A stretch of DNA of 64,000 bases from an uncultured Roseicyclus sp. (GCA_947491935.1 CANLLF010000003.1:310001-374000), one strand, 5' to 3'; positions 8,682 to 17,883 are shown, counted from the stretch's first letter. Numbers and translations: made by a program. Notes: a model not told the origin generated them from the letters alone.

Positions 8682-8690
8682 GTTAATAGG
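8671..8690. promoter_or_regulatory. Operator-like CATGTT motif copy 2
   Basis: The 20 bases catgttgttatgttaatagg match copy 1 (691-710) at 16 positions, including the invariant CATGTT start and AGG end. The palindrome is less perfect (TGTTG/TAATA). It lies between the divergent Gfo/Idh operon and the importer operon and could control both. Confidence 0.5.
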
Positions 8691-8889
8691 ATATCTTTGT
8701 CTGTCAACGCCACGTTGGCTGGTCAGGGAGCGACGATGTTTCGGGCGTGCGCGTCTGGAGCGGGCCAGGTCCAAAAGGGGTAGCGCGGCCAGAAATTGGA
8801 GAAGCGCGCCTGAAGAGACGGCTTTCAATGGGCGGTCGTGCCATGACATCCGGCGCGCCGCGCAGAGCGAATGCAAATAGGGGGTTTGA

Positions 8890-10509
8890 ATGAATAAGCT
8901 ACTTACGACATCCATCATGGCGCTGGTCGCAGCGCAGGTTGCCGGTGGTGCGACGGCCCAGGCGATCAACGACAGCGAGCTGTCGGATCCGCGTGTCCGG
9001 CAGGCGATTGCCTACGCCATCGATATGGAGACGATTGCGGAAACCCTGTTCGAGGGGGCCGCTATCCCGGCTGTTGGCCTGACATCAGACCCCGCCAATT
9101 ACCCCGACGGCATGAACACCTATTCCTATGACCCGGAGCGCGCCCGTGAATTGCTGGCAGAGGCGGGATGGGACGGCAGCCGTACTCTTGATATGGTCTA
9201 CTACTACCCGGACGAGTTGACGGCGAACTTCATGGCGGTTGTGCAGGCTCAGTTGGCTGATGTGGGCATCGACATGAACTACCGCCTGCTGGAAGGGGAC
9301 GTAGGCGCGCAGATCGGCGGCGTGCCGGACGATCCGGTGAACGGGCCGGCGGTTGTGGAATGGGATATCCTCTACGGCGCGAGGGCCGCGATCGCCAACC
9401 AGGAATACTTCAATCGCTTTGCGCCCGGCCAGATGCCGACCGTGCCAACGATCGATGCCATGGTGCCGCTGGTCGAAGCCGTGAACGCAACCGCAGATCC
9501 CGAGGTTCAGCGTGCCGGGTATCAGGAGATGGAGGGCATCATCAACGACGGCGCCTATATCCTGCCGCTCTATTACCAGCAGCTCTACATTTTCGAGAGC
9601 GACCGGATTAATCGAAACGGCGCGCCCTACGGCAACGAGCAGTATAACTACAACTCAGCCATCGAAACATGGACCGTCGAGCCGAACGAGGACGGCGAAG
9701 CGGTCGCCTATACCAACGGCGCACCGATGCAGTTTTTCGAGGTGCCGTGGCAAAACCTCGGCATCTGGGTGCATAGCAAATACGTCTTCGATACCATTCT
9801 TGAGGCGGACGGAGCCCTTACGCCCATCGGTGGCGAGTTGGCCGAAACCTACGAGGTTTCGGAGGACGGCATGGTCTTCACGTTCACGCTGCAAGACGGG
9901 CTGACATGGCATGACGGCTCGCCGCTTACCGCCGAGGATGTGCAATGGAGCATCGAGGCGGCGGCGCAATTCCCGCTGACGCATCCGGTCCTCGCGTCGA
10001 CGCTTTCAAGCATCGAAGGGGCGGATGCCTTGCTGGCCGGGGATGCCGACAGCATGAGTGGCATCTCGATCGACGGCAACACCGTGACGATCACATTCGA
10101 AGTGCTTGATCCGAATGTCTTTTTGTCATTCTCTCAATTCGCACCGTTGCCGAGTTCCTACTTCGAGGGCGTCGATCCCCTGCAGCTTCAGCAACACGAG
10201 TTCTGGCAGATGCCCATCGGCTCTGGCCCGTTCATGATTGAAGAGGCCCGGATGAACGAATTCACAACTCTTGTGCCGTTCCCGGACTACCATCGTGGTG
10301 AGGCTCTGATTGAGCAGATCATCGCCCTGCCGTCGGCAGATGGGGATGCAAACCTGATCCGCAACGCGGCCGCCTTCCGCGCCGACTTCGGCTACTCCAA
10401 GAATGCGACGGACGTGCCGTCGCTGGAAGAGATGGAGCATATGACGGTGATCCCGGCAAACATCCCCTACACGCGGATGTTCTGGATCAACCAGTTCCCG
10501 CGCAACTAA
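8890..10509 (+). CDS. Family 5 ABC substrate-binding protein, circularly permuted
   Basis: 539 residues with a Sec signal peptide ending AQA (residue 25). The normal order of SBP_bac_5 proteins is swapped. Residues 27-262 hold what is normally the C-terminal half: SDPRVRQAIAYAID (32-45), YSYDPERARELLAEAGW (78-94) and the LPLYYQQLYIF end segment (225-235). Residues 270-539 hold the normal N-terminal half: GELAETYEVSEDG (315-327), LTWHDGSPLTAEDV (338-351), SGPFMI (445-450) and PDYHRGE. The last residues WINQFPRN read naturally into the first mature residues NDSELSDPRVR, so the old internal loop became the termini and the old termini are joined by a linker near 262-275. One frame, signal peptide and stop are intact. 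Periplasmic peptide, opine or glycan-derived ligand binding is expected. Confidence 0.85.
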   Translation: MNKLLTTSIMALVAAQVAGGATAQAINDSELSDPRVRQAIAYAIDMETIAETLFEGAAIPAVGLTSDPANYPDGMNTYSYDPERARELLAEAGWDGSRTLDMVYYYPDELTANFMAVVQAQLADVGIDMNYRLLEGDVGAQIGGVPDDPVNGPAVVEWDILYGARAAIANQEYFNRFAPGQMPTVPTIDAMVPLVEAVNATADPEVQRAGYQEMEGIINDGAYILPLYYQQLYIFESDRINRNGAPYGNEQYNYNSAIETWTVEPNEDGEAVAYTNGAPMQFFEVPWQNLGIWVHSKYVFDTILEADGALTPIGGELAETYEVSEDGMVFTFTLQDGLTWHDGSPLTAEDVQWSIEAAAQFPLTHPVLASTLSSIEGADALLAGDADSMSGISIDGNTVTITFEVLDPNVFLSFSQFAPLPSSYFEGVDPLQLQQHEFWQMPIGSGPFMIEEARMNEFTTLVPFPDYHRGEALIEQIIALPSADGDANLIRNAAAFRADFGYSKNATDVPSLEEMEHMTVIPANIPYTRMFWINQFPRN

Positions 10510-10534
10510 GCCGCCGGACCTGACATCATTGCCT

Positions 10535-10562
10535 GGAGGAGCGGCATCAACGCCGCTCCTCC
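10535..10562 (+). terminator. Strong hairpin between binding-protein and permease genes (mRNA stabiliser/attenuator)
   Basis: A perfect 11-bp stem (GGAGGAGCGGC with GCCGCTCCTCC) closes a 6-base loop. There is no U tract, so it is unlikely to be a complete terminator. Such elements after binding-protein genes typically protect the upstream message and raise its level over the permeases. Confidence 0.6.
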
Positions 10563-10604
10563 GATGCCCATCCAACCGCTCTCGCGGCCAAATTCCAGAG
10601 GCAT

Positions 10605-11567
10605 ATGCTCACCTATATCGCCCGCAGATTGCTGACCCTGATCCCGATGGTGATCGTCATCAGTTTTCTGATTTACCTCGGACTTGAGCTCACCCCGGGA
10701 GACGCCGTTTCCCACATGATCCCGCCCGATGCCTACGGTTCGATGGATCCTGATCGCCTGCAGGAATTGCGGGAGAGTCTCGGGCTCGGAAAACCGTTCG
10801 CAGTACGCTATTGGATCTGGATCTCTGGCGTTGTTCAGGGCGATTTCGGTTATAGCCTGGCGGGCGGTGTGCCGATTGCCGACATTTTCCTCGACCGGTT
10901 GCCAGCCACGCTTGAGCTGTCTTTCGCGGCCCTTTTGATCTCGACCATCCTGGGCTCCATTCTCGGCACCATCAGCGCGCTCACGCGGGGCAGCGCGACG
11001 GATCAGGGGCTGACGGTTGTGGGCATGCTTGGTGTGTCTATCCCGGAGTTCTTCTTTGGCCTCGTGGCGATCCTCGTCTTCGCCATCAACCTTGATTGGT
11101 TGCCGGTGGGCGGGCGGACCCTGCCGGGGTATGACAGTTTCTGGGATCGGTTGCCCAATCTGGTGATGCCGGCGCTGGTGTTGTCGATCATGATGACTGC
11201 GGGGGTGATGCGCTATGCGCGATCCTCCATGCTCGATGCGCTCAGCCGGGATTTCATCCGCACCGCCCGGTCCAAAGGGATGCCGGAGTGGCGCGTCAAT
11301 ATCCTGCATGGGTTTCGTGTGGCCCTCACGCCCGTGATCGTGCTGATCGGTTTTCGGCTGCCTGTCCTGATCGGTGGCTCCGTCATTATCGAGCAGGTGT
11401 TTCAATGGCCGGGCATCGGCAAGGAATTCGTCTCCGCCGTGCGCAGCCAGGACTACCCGCTTGTGATGATGGTGGCCTTGTTCTCGGTGCTGGCGGTGCT
11501 GATCGCCAGCCTGATCGTTGATCTGCTGACGGCGATCATCGATCCACGCGTCCGGTTGGGGGAGTAG
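10605..11567 (+). CDS. ABC transporter permease, DppB/OppB type
   Basis: 320 residues with the standard N-terminal MLTYIARRLLTLIPMVIVIS membrane segment and about six membrane spans. The cytoplasmic EAA loop (DALSRDFIRTARSKGMPEWR) docks the ATPase, and the usual GGSVIIEQVFQWPGIG segment follows. It forms half of the inner-membrane channel for the ligand delivered by the preceding binding protein. It begins 42 bases after the intergenic hairpin and is followed by the second permease after 4 bases. Confidence 0.93.
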   Translation: MLTYIARRLLTLIPMVIVISFLIYLGLELTPGDAVSHMIPPDAYGSMDPDRLQELRESLGLGKPFAVRYWIWISGVVQGDFGYSLAGGVPIADIFLDRLPATLELSFAALLISTILGSILGTISALTRGSATDQGLTVVGMLGVSIPEFFFGLVAILVFAINLDWLPVGGRTLPGYDSFWDRLPNLVMPALVLSIMMTAGVMRYARSSMLDALSRDFIRTARSKGMPEWRVNILHGFRVALTPVIVLIGFRLPVLIGGSVIIEQVFQWPGIGKEFVSAVRSQDYPLVMMVALFSVLAVLIASLIVDLLTAIIDPRVRLGE

Positions 11568-11571
11568 GGAT

Positions 11572-12507
11572 ATGGTCGACGCGCCCATCACCCGCCCGAG
11601 AACCCGACGGGACGGCCAGTTCGACCGGCTGCGCGACCGCGAAACGTCGATGCAGGGCAAAGCCAAACGCCGGGGCCGGTTCCTGGGCAAGTTCCTCAGC
11701 AACCGGTTGGCGCTTGTGGGCTTCGTCATCTTTACAATCATCTGCCTGATGAGCCTGTTTGCGCCGCTGATTGCGCAACATAATCCGATGTCGCCAAACC
11801 TGCGCGCAATCGCGCAACCGCCCTCGGTCGAACATTGGTTCGGAACCGACAAGACCGGCCGCGATATCTTTGCCCGCGTGCTCTATGGCGGCCGCGTGTC
11901 GATCCTCGTGGGCTTGGGCAGTGCCCTCCTGTCGGCTTTGATCGGCGTGATCATCGGCGTATATTCGGGATATGTCGGCGGGTGGCTCGATTGGATCGCG
12001 ATGCGCGTGTCCGAGATCTTCATGTCGTTTCCGCAGATCATCCTGGTTCTGCTGCTGGTTGCGATCCTCGGCCAGTCGCTGTTGAATCTCATCGTCATTT
12101 TCACGCTGACGGGGTGGGGGGGCATCTACCGGATGGCGCGGGCGCGGATGCTCTCGATCCGCGAGGAGGAATATGTGCAGGCCTTGCGCAGCTTCGGCCT
12201 TGGCCCCGCGCGCATCGCCTACAAACACATGCTGCCCAATGCGCTCGGCCCGATCATGGTCAACATCACCCTGTCGACGGCTGCGTTCATCTTGCAAGAA
12301 GCGGGCCTGAGCTTTCTGGGCCTTGGTGTGCCGCTTTCGATCCCGACATGGGGCAACATCCTGAACGCCGCGCAGGACTTGCGCGTGCTTGAGCAAAACT
12401 GGTGGATCTGGCTGCCCGTCGGCGCCACGATTTCGCTCTTCGTGCTGAGCGTCAATTTCATCGGCGACGGCTTGCGGGACGCAACCGACCCGTCGCAGCA
12501 GGGGTAG
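11572..12507 (+). CDS. ABC transporter permease, DppC/OppC type
   Basis: 311 residues. A hydrophilic N-terminus of about 40 residues precedes the first membrane span, then the family motif HWFGTDKTGRDIFARVLYGGRVSI and the EAA loop (ARMLSIREEEYVQALRSFGL). FLGLGVPLSIPTWGNIL lies near the end, as in DppC. Partner of the upstream DppB-like subunit. The first ATPase gene starts 4 bases after its stop. Confidence 0.93.
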   Translation: MVDAPITRPRTRRDGQFDRLRDRETSMQGKAKRRGRFLGKFLSNRLALVGFVIFTIICLMSLFAPLIAQHNPMSPNLRAIAQPPSVEHWFGTDKTGRDIFARVLYGGRVSILVGLGSALLSALIGVIIGVYSGYVGGWLDWIAMRVSEIFMSFPQIILVLLLVAILGQSLLNLIVIFTLTGWGGIYRMARARMLSIREEEYVQALRSFGLGPARIAYKHMLPNALGPIMVNITLSTAAFILQEAGLSFLGLGVPLSIPTWGNILNAAQDLRVLEQNWWIWLPVGATISLFVLSVNFIGDGLRDATDPSQQG

Positions 12508-12511
12508 GGGC

Positions 12512-13519
12512 ATGGAACATGACGTCGCCCTGACCGTGAAGGGCCTCAAGACATACTTCTACAATAACAACCGCTGCAATCGTGCCATTGACGGTGTGTC
12601 GTTCGAGATCCGGCAGGGCAAGACCCTGTGCATCGTGGGCGAAAGTGGCTGCGGCAAGAGCGTGACCGCCGCCTCCATCATGCAGCTTTTGCCGACGCTC
12701 AGCCGGATCGAGGAGGGCGAGATCACCTATCACGGCCCCGACGGCCCGGTGCGGATCGATGCGTTGGACCGCGGCGGCGCTCAGATGCGCAGCATCCGTG
12801 GCAAAGAAATAGCGATGATCTTTCAGGACCCGATGACGGCCCTGAACCCGGTCTACTCCATCGGCTTCCAGATTAAGGAAATGCTGATGTATCACACGGG
12901 CCTGGGCCGCAGGGAGCGCCACGACAAGGCCATCGATCTGCTGGCGTCGATGGGGATCCCGCTGCCGGAACGGCGTGTGAATGAGTATCCACACCTTTAT
13001 TCCGGTGGCATGCGGCAGCGCGCGATGATTGCCATCGCGATGTCGTGTAATCCGCGTATCCTCATCGCGGACGAGCCCACGACAGCGCTCGACGTCACGA
13101 TCCAGGCCCAGATTTTCGAGCTGATGGATACGCTTAAACGCGAGAACGGGACCGCGATCATGCTCATCACCCACGATATGGGGGTGGTGGCTGAATTGGC
13201 CGACGACGTGGCCGTGATGTATATGGGCAATATCGTTGAAGCGGGCCCGGTGGGCACGGTCATGCGCAACCCCGTGCATCCCTATACTCGTGCGCTTTTG
13301 GACTCGATCCCGGTTCTGGGGCGCGGCAAGGATCAGGAGATCAAGGCGATCCCCGGCCAGACACCCGATCCCTATGACCGGCCGAAAGGCTGCCAATTTG
13401 CGGATCGCTGTAGGCACCGGATCGACAAATGTGACCAGATGCCGCCCGAAACCCAGGTGTCCGACGATCACCGCGTGATGTGCTGGCGCTATGAGGAGTT
13501 TGCTTCCGATGGCCGCTGA
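12512..13519 (+). CDS. ABC transporter ATP-binding protein, DppD/OppD type
   Basis: 335 residues. Walker A GESGCGKS (43-50), Q-loop [10 protein letters not shown], signature YSGGMRQR, Walker B RILIADEP followed by TTALD, and the H-switch ITHDMG are all intact. The C-terminal oligopeptide-type extension with cysteines ([15 protein letters not shown]) is present. It powers import through the two upstream permeases. Its end overlaps the next ATPase start by 11 bases. Confidence 0.94.
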   Translation: MEHDVALTVKGLKTYFYNNNRCNRAIDGVSFEIRQGKTLCIVGESGCGKSVTAASIMQLLPTLSRIEEGEITYHGPDGPVRIDALDRGGAQMRSIRGKEIAMIFQDPMTALNPVYSIGFQIKEMLMYHTGLGRRERHDKAIDLLASMGIPLPERRVNEYPHLYSGGMRQRAMIAIAMSCNPRILIADEPTTALDVTIQAQIFELMDTLKRENGTAIMLITHDMGVVAELADDVAVMYMGNIVEAGPVGTVMRNPVHPYTRALLDSIPVLGRGKDQEIKAIPGQTPDPYDRPKGCQFADRCRHRIDKCDQMPPETQVSDDHRVMCWRYEEFASDGR

Positions 13520-14516
13520 TCCGATCCTGAGCCTTCGTAACGTCGAGGTGCATTTTCCGGTTCGGACCGGCGTACTCAAACGCGTGACGGCCCATGTCCG
13601 CGCAGTGGATGGTGTGGATCTGGACGTTTATCGCGGCGAGGTTCTGGGGCTTGTGGGCGAAAGCGGCTGTGGCAAGACCACGCTTGGTAAGGCGATCCTG
13701 CAGCTGGTGCGCGCGACGCAGGGCACCGTGACCTATTCCGGAGAGGACGGCGAGACAGAACTGACGACGCAGGATGATGCAGGGCTGTTCGCCTTCCGCA
13801 AACGGTTGCAGATCGTGTTTCAGGATCCCCATTCCTCGTTGAACCCGGCTTTCACCATCTTCGGTTCGTTGGAGGATCCCCTGCGCCATTACGGCGTGAA
13901 AACCCGAGCGGAGCGCCGCAAGATCGTGGGCGATCTGCTGGAGGCGGTGAACATGCGCCGCGAAGCAATGGACCGCTATCCACATGAGTTTTCCGGCGGG
14001 CAGCGCCAGCGCATCGGCATCGCCCGCGCGCTCAGCATCGACCCGGAGCTGATCGTCTGCGATGAGGCGGTCAGCGCGCTGGACGTCTCGATCCAGGCGC
14101 AGGTCTTGCAACTGCTGATGGATCTCAAGCGTGAGAAGAACCTCACCTATGTGTTCATCACCCATGATCTGAGCGTCACGGAATACCTCTGCGACCGGAT
14201 CGCCGTGATGTATCTGGGCAAGGTTGTGGAGCTTTGCGACGCCGAGGAGCTTTATTCCAACACCCTCCATCCTTACACGCAGGCCCTGCTATCAGCGATC
14301 CCGGTCGCAGATCTCGACCGCAAGTCGCAGCGTATCGTCCTGCAAGGCGATGTGCCGAGCCCGATCAATCCGCCTTCGGGCTGTCCCTTCCATCCGCGCT
14401 GCCGGTTTGCGCAAGACATCTGCCGAACCGACGTGCCCCGCCTCCGGGCGTACAAGGCCGGGTCGGGCGTGCACATGGCGGCCTGTCACCTGATCGATCA
14501 ACCCCTCGCGGACTGA
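13509..14516 (+). CDS. ABC transporter ATP-binding protein, DppF/OppF type
   Basis: 335 residues from the ATG that overlaps the previous gene (MAADPILSL). Walker A GESGCGKT, signature FSGGQRQR and Walker B ELIVCDEAVSALD are present. The last of these has DEAVS instead of DEPTS, a variant common in DppF-like subunits. A Cys-containing C-terminal extension (GCPFHPRCRFAQDIC) completes it. It pairs with the preceding ATPase. The lyase gene follows after 35 bases, so transport and catabolism are probably co-transcribed. Confidence 0.93.
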   Translation: MAADPILSLRNVEVHFPVRTGVLKRVTAHVRAVDGVDLDVYRGEVLGLVGESGCGKTTLGKAILQLVRATQGTVTYSGEDGETELTTQDDAGLFAFRKRLQIVFQDPHSSLNPAFTIFGSLEDPLRHYGVKTRAERRKIVGDLLEAVNMRREAMDRYPHEFSGGQRQRIGIARALSIDPELIVCDEAVSALDVSIQAQVLQLLMDLKREKNLTYVFITHDLSVTEYLCDRIAVMYLGKVVELCDAEELYSNTLHPYTQALLSAIPVADLDRKSQRIVLQGDVPSPINPPSGCPFHPRCRFAQDICRTDVPRLRAYKAGSGVHMAACHLIDQPLAD

Positions 14517-14551
14517 CCTGTCCTGCTGCCTCAAGTGAAGGACCGCAACCC

Positions 14552-15481
14552 ATGGCCAACTACTCCATTGCTGATTTCAAGGGGGTCATTCCGGCGCTCG
14601 TGACCGCGTTCGATCTGGACGGCACGCTGAACGAAGGCCTGACGCGTGGCTTGACCGCATCGCTTCTGGCGCGCGGCGTCGATGGCCTCTACCTCACCGG
14701 CTCCACAGGGGAAGGGTTCATGATGAGCCCCGAAGAACGAATGCGGGTCGTCAAGATCGTCTGCGACGAGGTGGCGGGGCGCGTGCCGGTGATGGTCCAT
14801 GTGGGCGCGATCAGCACCTATCAGACCGTGGCGTTGGCACAGCAGGCAGAGGCGGCCGGCGCCGACGCGATCTCATCCGTGCCGCCGATCTATTGGCCAT
14901 TCACACCCGATCAGGTGGCGAATTATTACCGGGATGTCACGGCGTCCACGGGGCTGCCGATGGTGGCATACAATATAACGCTGGCCGGTGCGCTTGGCTT
15001 CGACATGCTGGCGCGTATGGGCGAAATCGACGGGCTTGAAGGCGTGAAATACACTGCGCCCACGCATTTTGAGATCGGTCGGATGAAACGCGAGATCGGG
15101 CCGCAGTTCCGCGTGTTCTCCGGGGCCGATGAGATGGCGATGTCTGGCCTCGCATTCGGTGCGGATGGGTTGATCGGGTCCTTCTACAACATCATCCCAG
15201 AGCTTTATGCCGACTTGATCAAGGCGATGGCTGACGGGCGTTTGGACGACGCCAAGGCCCTGCAAGACAAGGCCAATGACATCATCTTTTTCACGCTGAA
15301 ACAGTATCCGATGTCGGCGGTCAAACGGATCATGGCGTGGCAAGGTGCCGACGCGGGGTATTGCCGCAAGCCCTTCGACAATTACGAGACGCCGGATCAG
15401 GAAGAGGCGCTCAAGGCCAGCTACCGCGCGTTTCGTGACGCCCATGGCCTGACGGGGATTGGATTTCTGGACGGGATCTAA
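14552..15481 (+). CDS. DapA/NanA-superfamily lyase (N-acetylneuraminate-lyase-like aldolase)
   Basis: 309 residues from the ATG of MANYSIADF. The carboxylate-binding motif GSTGEG (50-55), the catalytic-region Tyr in VAYNIT (Y140) and the Schiff-base lysine in GVKYTAP (K166) are all present with family spacing. Class I aldolases of this family cleave sialic acids or condense/cleave pyruvate with aldehydes. GSTGEGFMMSPEER resembles the NanA branch, and the position directly behind a transporter supports a catabolic lyase. The exact substrate cannot be read from sequence. It converges on the amidohydrolase with a 4-base overlap. Confidence 0.85.
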   Translation: MANYSIADFKGVIPALVTAFDLDGTLNEGLTRGLTASLLARGVDGLYLTGSTGEGFMMSPEERMRVVKIVCDEVAGRVPVMVHVGAISTYQTVALAQQAEAAGADAISSVPPIYWPFTPDQVANYYRDVTASTGLPMVAYNITLAGALGFDMLARMGEIDGLEGVKYTAPTHFEIGRMKREIGPQFRVFSGADEMAMSGLAFGADGLIGSFYNIIPELYADLIKAMADGRLDDAKALQDKANDIIFFTLKQYPMSAVKRIMAWQGADAGYCRKPFDNYETPDQEEALKASYRAFRDAHGLTGIGFLDGI

Positions 15482-16509
15482 GCGGTACCGGGTTTGGGCA
15501 CGCTGTCGACTAAAGCCCGCGCAGTGTCGTGAAACAGCGCCCTGCGCTGCGCCTCCGTCAGGCCGATCTGCCGTGCGCCCCGCTTCATCGCGCGCAGCTG
15601 CTCATAGCGGATAAAGGTCATGTCCGGGTTGCAATGCCCAAGCGACAAAGTGTGATTGCCCCGATGCAGCAGGCTCCACGCCCGTCCGAACGATATATAT
15701 TTTCCCCGCATCGGCCCGATCAGATCATCGCTGCCATACATGACACGCTCCACGCCCACGCCGGTATAAAGCGCATCCAGCGCGTCGGCTTCACACACGG
15801 TGGAGGTGTCGTACCAGATGTTCGGAATGCCGCGCAGGGCCGAGGCTGCGGCCTCGATGGCCCAGGCGGAGTAGCTGCGCGCGCAATGGGCCAGGATCCA
15901 TTTGGCGTTGGGGTAGTGGGCCGTCAGGCGCAGCAGATCGTTGATGTTGTCGGGGTCGGCCACAGCGTCGCGTTTGGATAGGTGCATCATGATGATCAGG
16001 CCCAATTCGTCGGCCAGCGCGATCTGCGCCTCGGGCAGAAAATCGGTGATCGCGGCATCGGCGGGCGCGGATCCCTGAGCGTAAACCAGGTATGGCTTCA
16101 GACCGATAAGGCCCGTTTGGCGCAACGTCACGCGGATCGCGTCGGGTGTCATCTCAGGGTGCACCAGCATCAGACCGGCAGACCCCGGTCTAACCTCGGC
16201 CGCGACCAGCGCGTTGGCGGCGTCCACATCCATCGGTTTCGGGTAGGGATAGGGGAAGGAGAGCCGGTCAACGATGCGGCCGGGCATCAGGCTGGCGTCA
16301 ACGGCATCGGCAATCCCGCGGTCTGCGCGCGGGAAATGGCTGCCGATGGTCGCGGCATAGGGGCCTGCCGCCTTGGCGGGATCCGTGTAATGGGACCAGT
16401 CGTGCAGATGGGTGTGCACGTCGAAGATGCGGTTTGGCACGAAGGCGTCAAGCTCTTCGCGCCAGATCCGCGCATCGAGCGGCGTTGGTGTCCAAGGCAG
16501 GTTCGTCAT
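15478..16509 (-). CDS. Amidohydrolase 2-family TIM-barrel hydrolase
   Basis: 343 residues. The metal motif FDVHTHLHDW (H32, H34) is near the N-terminus, IIMMHLSKR and WILAHCARSY give the later histidines, and GSDDLIG provides the last-strand aspartate. Such enzymes hydrolyse or decarboxylate lactones, amides or carboxylates. It is divergent from the aminotransferase at 16575 and convergent with the NanA-like lyase. A lactonase or deacylase role in the same pathway is an inference. Confidence 0.82.
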   Translation of the reverse strand: MTNLPWTPTPLDARIWREELDAFVPNRIFDVHTHLHDWSHYTDPAKAAGPYAATIGSHFPRADRGIADAVDASLMPGRIVDRLSFPYPYPKPMDVDAANALVAAEVRPGSAGLMLVHPEMTPDAIRVTLRQTGLIGLKPYLVYAQGSAPADAAITDFLPEAQIALADELGLIIMMHLSKRDAVADPDNINDLLRLTAHYPNAKWILAHCARSYSAWAIEAAASALRGIPNIWYDTSTVCEADALDALYTGVGVERVMYGSDDLIGPMRGKYISFGRAWSLLHRGNHTLSLGHCNPDMTFIRYEQLRAMKRGARQIGLTEAQRRALFHDTARALVDSVPKPGTA

Positions 16510-16529
16510 GGCCTGGGCTCTTGATGGAT

Positions 16530-16549
16530 CATGTTAATCGTATATCAGT
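16530..16549. promoter_or_regulatory. Possible operator, weak CATGTTA copy 3
   Basis: CATGTTAAT occurs in the 65-base divergent gap between the amidohydrolase and the aminotransferase, followed 13 bases later by TATAAC. Only the CATGTT(A) half is shared with copies 1 and 2, so this is a weak candidate. Its location in the third divergent promoter of the cluster is what makes it notable. Confidence 0.3.
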
Positions 16550-16574
16550 ATAACTTGGCGAGAGGGAGAGTGTC

Positions 16575-17879
16575 ATGCGCAAGGGGCAGGATCTTTGGGA
16601 GCGCGCCAAGGCCGTGATCCCTGGTGGGAATATGTTGCTGTCGAAACGACCCGAGATGCATCTGCCCGCCGCCTGGCCTGCCTATTTTTCGCGCGCCTCC
16701 GGCGTCACGGTCTGGGATATGGACGGGCGCGCGCTAACCGACATGTCGCTGATGAGCGTTGGGACCAATACGCTCGGCTACGGCCACAAGAAGGTTGATG
16801 CGGCGGTGCGCGACGCGATCGATGCGGGCAACATGTCGACGCTGAACGCGCCCGAGGAAGTCCTGCTCGCTGAACGCCTGATCGACCTGCATCCTTGGGC
16901 CGACATGGCGCGGTTTGCCAGGACCGGGGGGGAGGCGAATGCCATCGCGGTGCGGATCGGGCGCGCGGCCTCCGGTCGCGACGGCGTGGCGTTGTGCGGC
17001 TATCACGGGTGGCATGACTGGTATTTGGCTGCAAATCTGGGCGATGCGGATCGGCTGGAGGGGCACCTGCTGCCGGGGCTGGCGCCCGCCGGGGTGCCCC
17101 GAGATCTTGCGGGAACGGTGTTCCCCTTCTCCTACAACGATCTGGAGGGCCTTGAACGGATAGTCGCGGAGCAGTCCATCGGCGTCATCAAGATGGAGGT
17201 GCAGCGCAGCGGGCCACCGGCGCCGGGCTTCCTGCAAGCGGTCCGTAAGCTTGCGGATGCCCATGGGATTGTTCTGATATTCGATGAATGCACATCGGGG
17301 TTCCGGCAGGCATTTGGTGGTTTGCACAAGGTCCATGGCGTTGACCCTGACCTTGCCGTGTTCGGTAAGGCGTTGGGCAATGGCTACGCGGTCACCGCTG
17401 TGATCGGGCGGCGCGCGGTGATGGAAGCGGCGCAAAGCACTTTCATCAGTTCCACCTTCTGGACCGAGCGGATCGGCTCCGTCGCCGCCCTCGCTACACT
17501 CGACGCGATGGAGGCCTGCGCGTCGTGGGATGTCATCACACAGACCGGTCGTGCGATTGGCGAGCGTTGGAAAGGGCTGGCGGACACGCATGGGCTGGAC
17601 ATCAATGTGGTGGGCCTGCCCGCGTTGACGGGATTTTCCATTGGTGGGCCCGATGCCCTAGTCTACAAGACACTGATCGCGCAGGAGATGCTGAAGGCGG
17701 GCTACCTTGCCGGCACCAGCGTCTATGTCTGCACCGCCCATACGCCAGGCGTGATCGACGGCTATTTCGAAGCGCTGGACCCGGTCTTTGCGCTGATCGC
17801 TGATTGCAGGAATGGGCGCGACCCGGCGGGGCTTCTGGACGGGCCGGTTTGCCACGCCGGGTTCGCGCGGCTGACCTGA
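16575..17879 (+). CDS. Class III aminotransferase, glutamate-1-semialdehyde aminomutase-like
   Basis: 434 residues of fold-type I PLP enzyme. LWERAKAVIPGG at the start and MARFARTGGEANAIAVRIGR are typical of the HemL-like branch. GYHGWHDWY, then FDECTSGFR (the PLP-ring Asp) and the Schiff-base lysine in VFGKALGNGY (K265) follow. It probably transaminates or moves an amino group on a keto/aldehyde intermediate. A housekeeping HemL role is unlikely given the catabolic context. The RBS GAGGGAGAG is eight bases upstream of the ATG. Confidence 0.86.
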   Translation: MRKGQDLWERAKAVIPGGNMLLSKRPEMHLPAAWPAYFSRASGVTVWDMDGRALTDMSLMSVGTNTLGYGHKKVDAAVRDAIDAGNMSTLNAPEEVLLAERLIDLHPWADMARFARTGGEANAIAVRIGRAASGRDGVALCGYHGWHDWYLAANLGDADRLEGHLLPGLAPAGVPRDLAGTVFPFSYNDLEGLERIVAEQSIGVIKMEVQRSGPPAPGFLQAVRKLADAHGIVLIFDECTSGFRQAFGGLHKVHGVDPDLAVFGKALGNGYAVTAVIGRRAVMEAAQSTFISSTFWTERIGSVAALATLDAMEACASWDVITQTGRAIGERWKGLADTHGLDINVVGLPALTGFSIGGPDALVYKTLIAQEMLKAGYLAGTSVYVCTAHTPGVIDGYFEALDPVFALIADCRNGRDPAGLLDGPVCHAGFARLT

Positions 17880-17883
17880 ACGA

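Noticed and set aside
8890-10509. Idea that the permuted binding protein is an assembly artefact
   Set aside because: The frame is continuous, the signal peptide is properly placed and the stop is natural; an artefact would need two precise in-frame joints. Read data are still the final test.
10506-11852. Long minus-strand frame of 448 codons opposite the DppB/DppC genes
   Set aside because: It is antisense to clear permease genes, has His/Gln/Asp/Arg-rich composition and no domain; a typical GC-rich shadow.
14234-14551. Upstream extension of the NanA-like lyase frame
   Set aside because: Lies inside the DppF ATPase gene; the family N-terminus begins at 14552.
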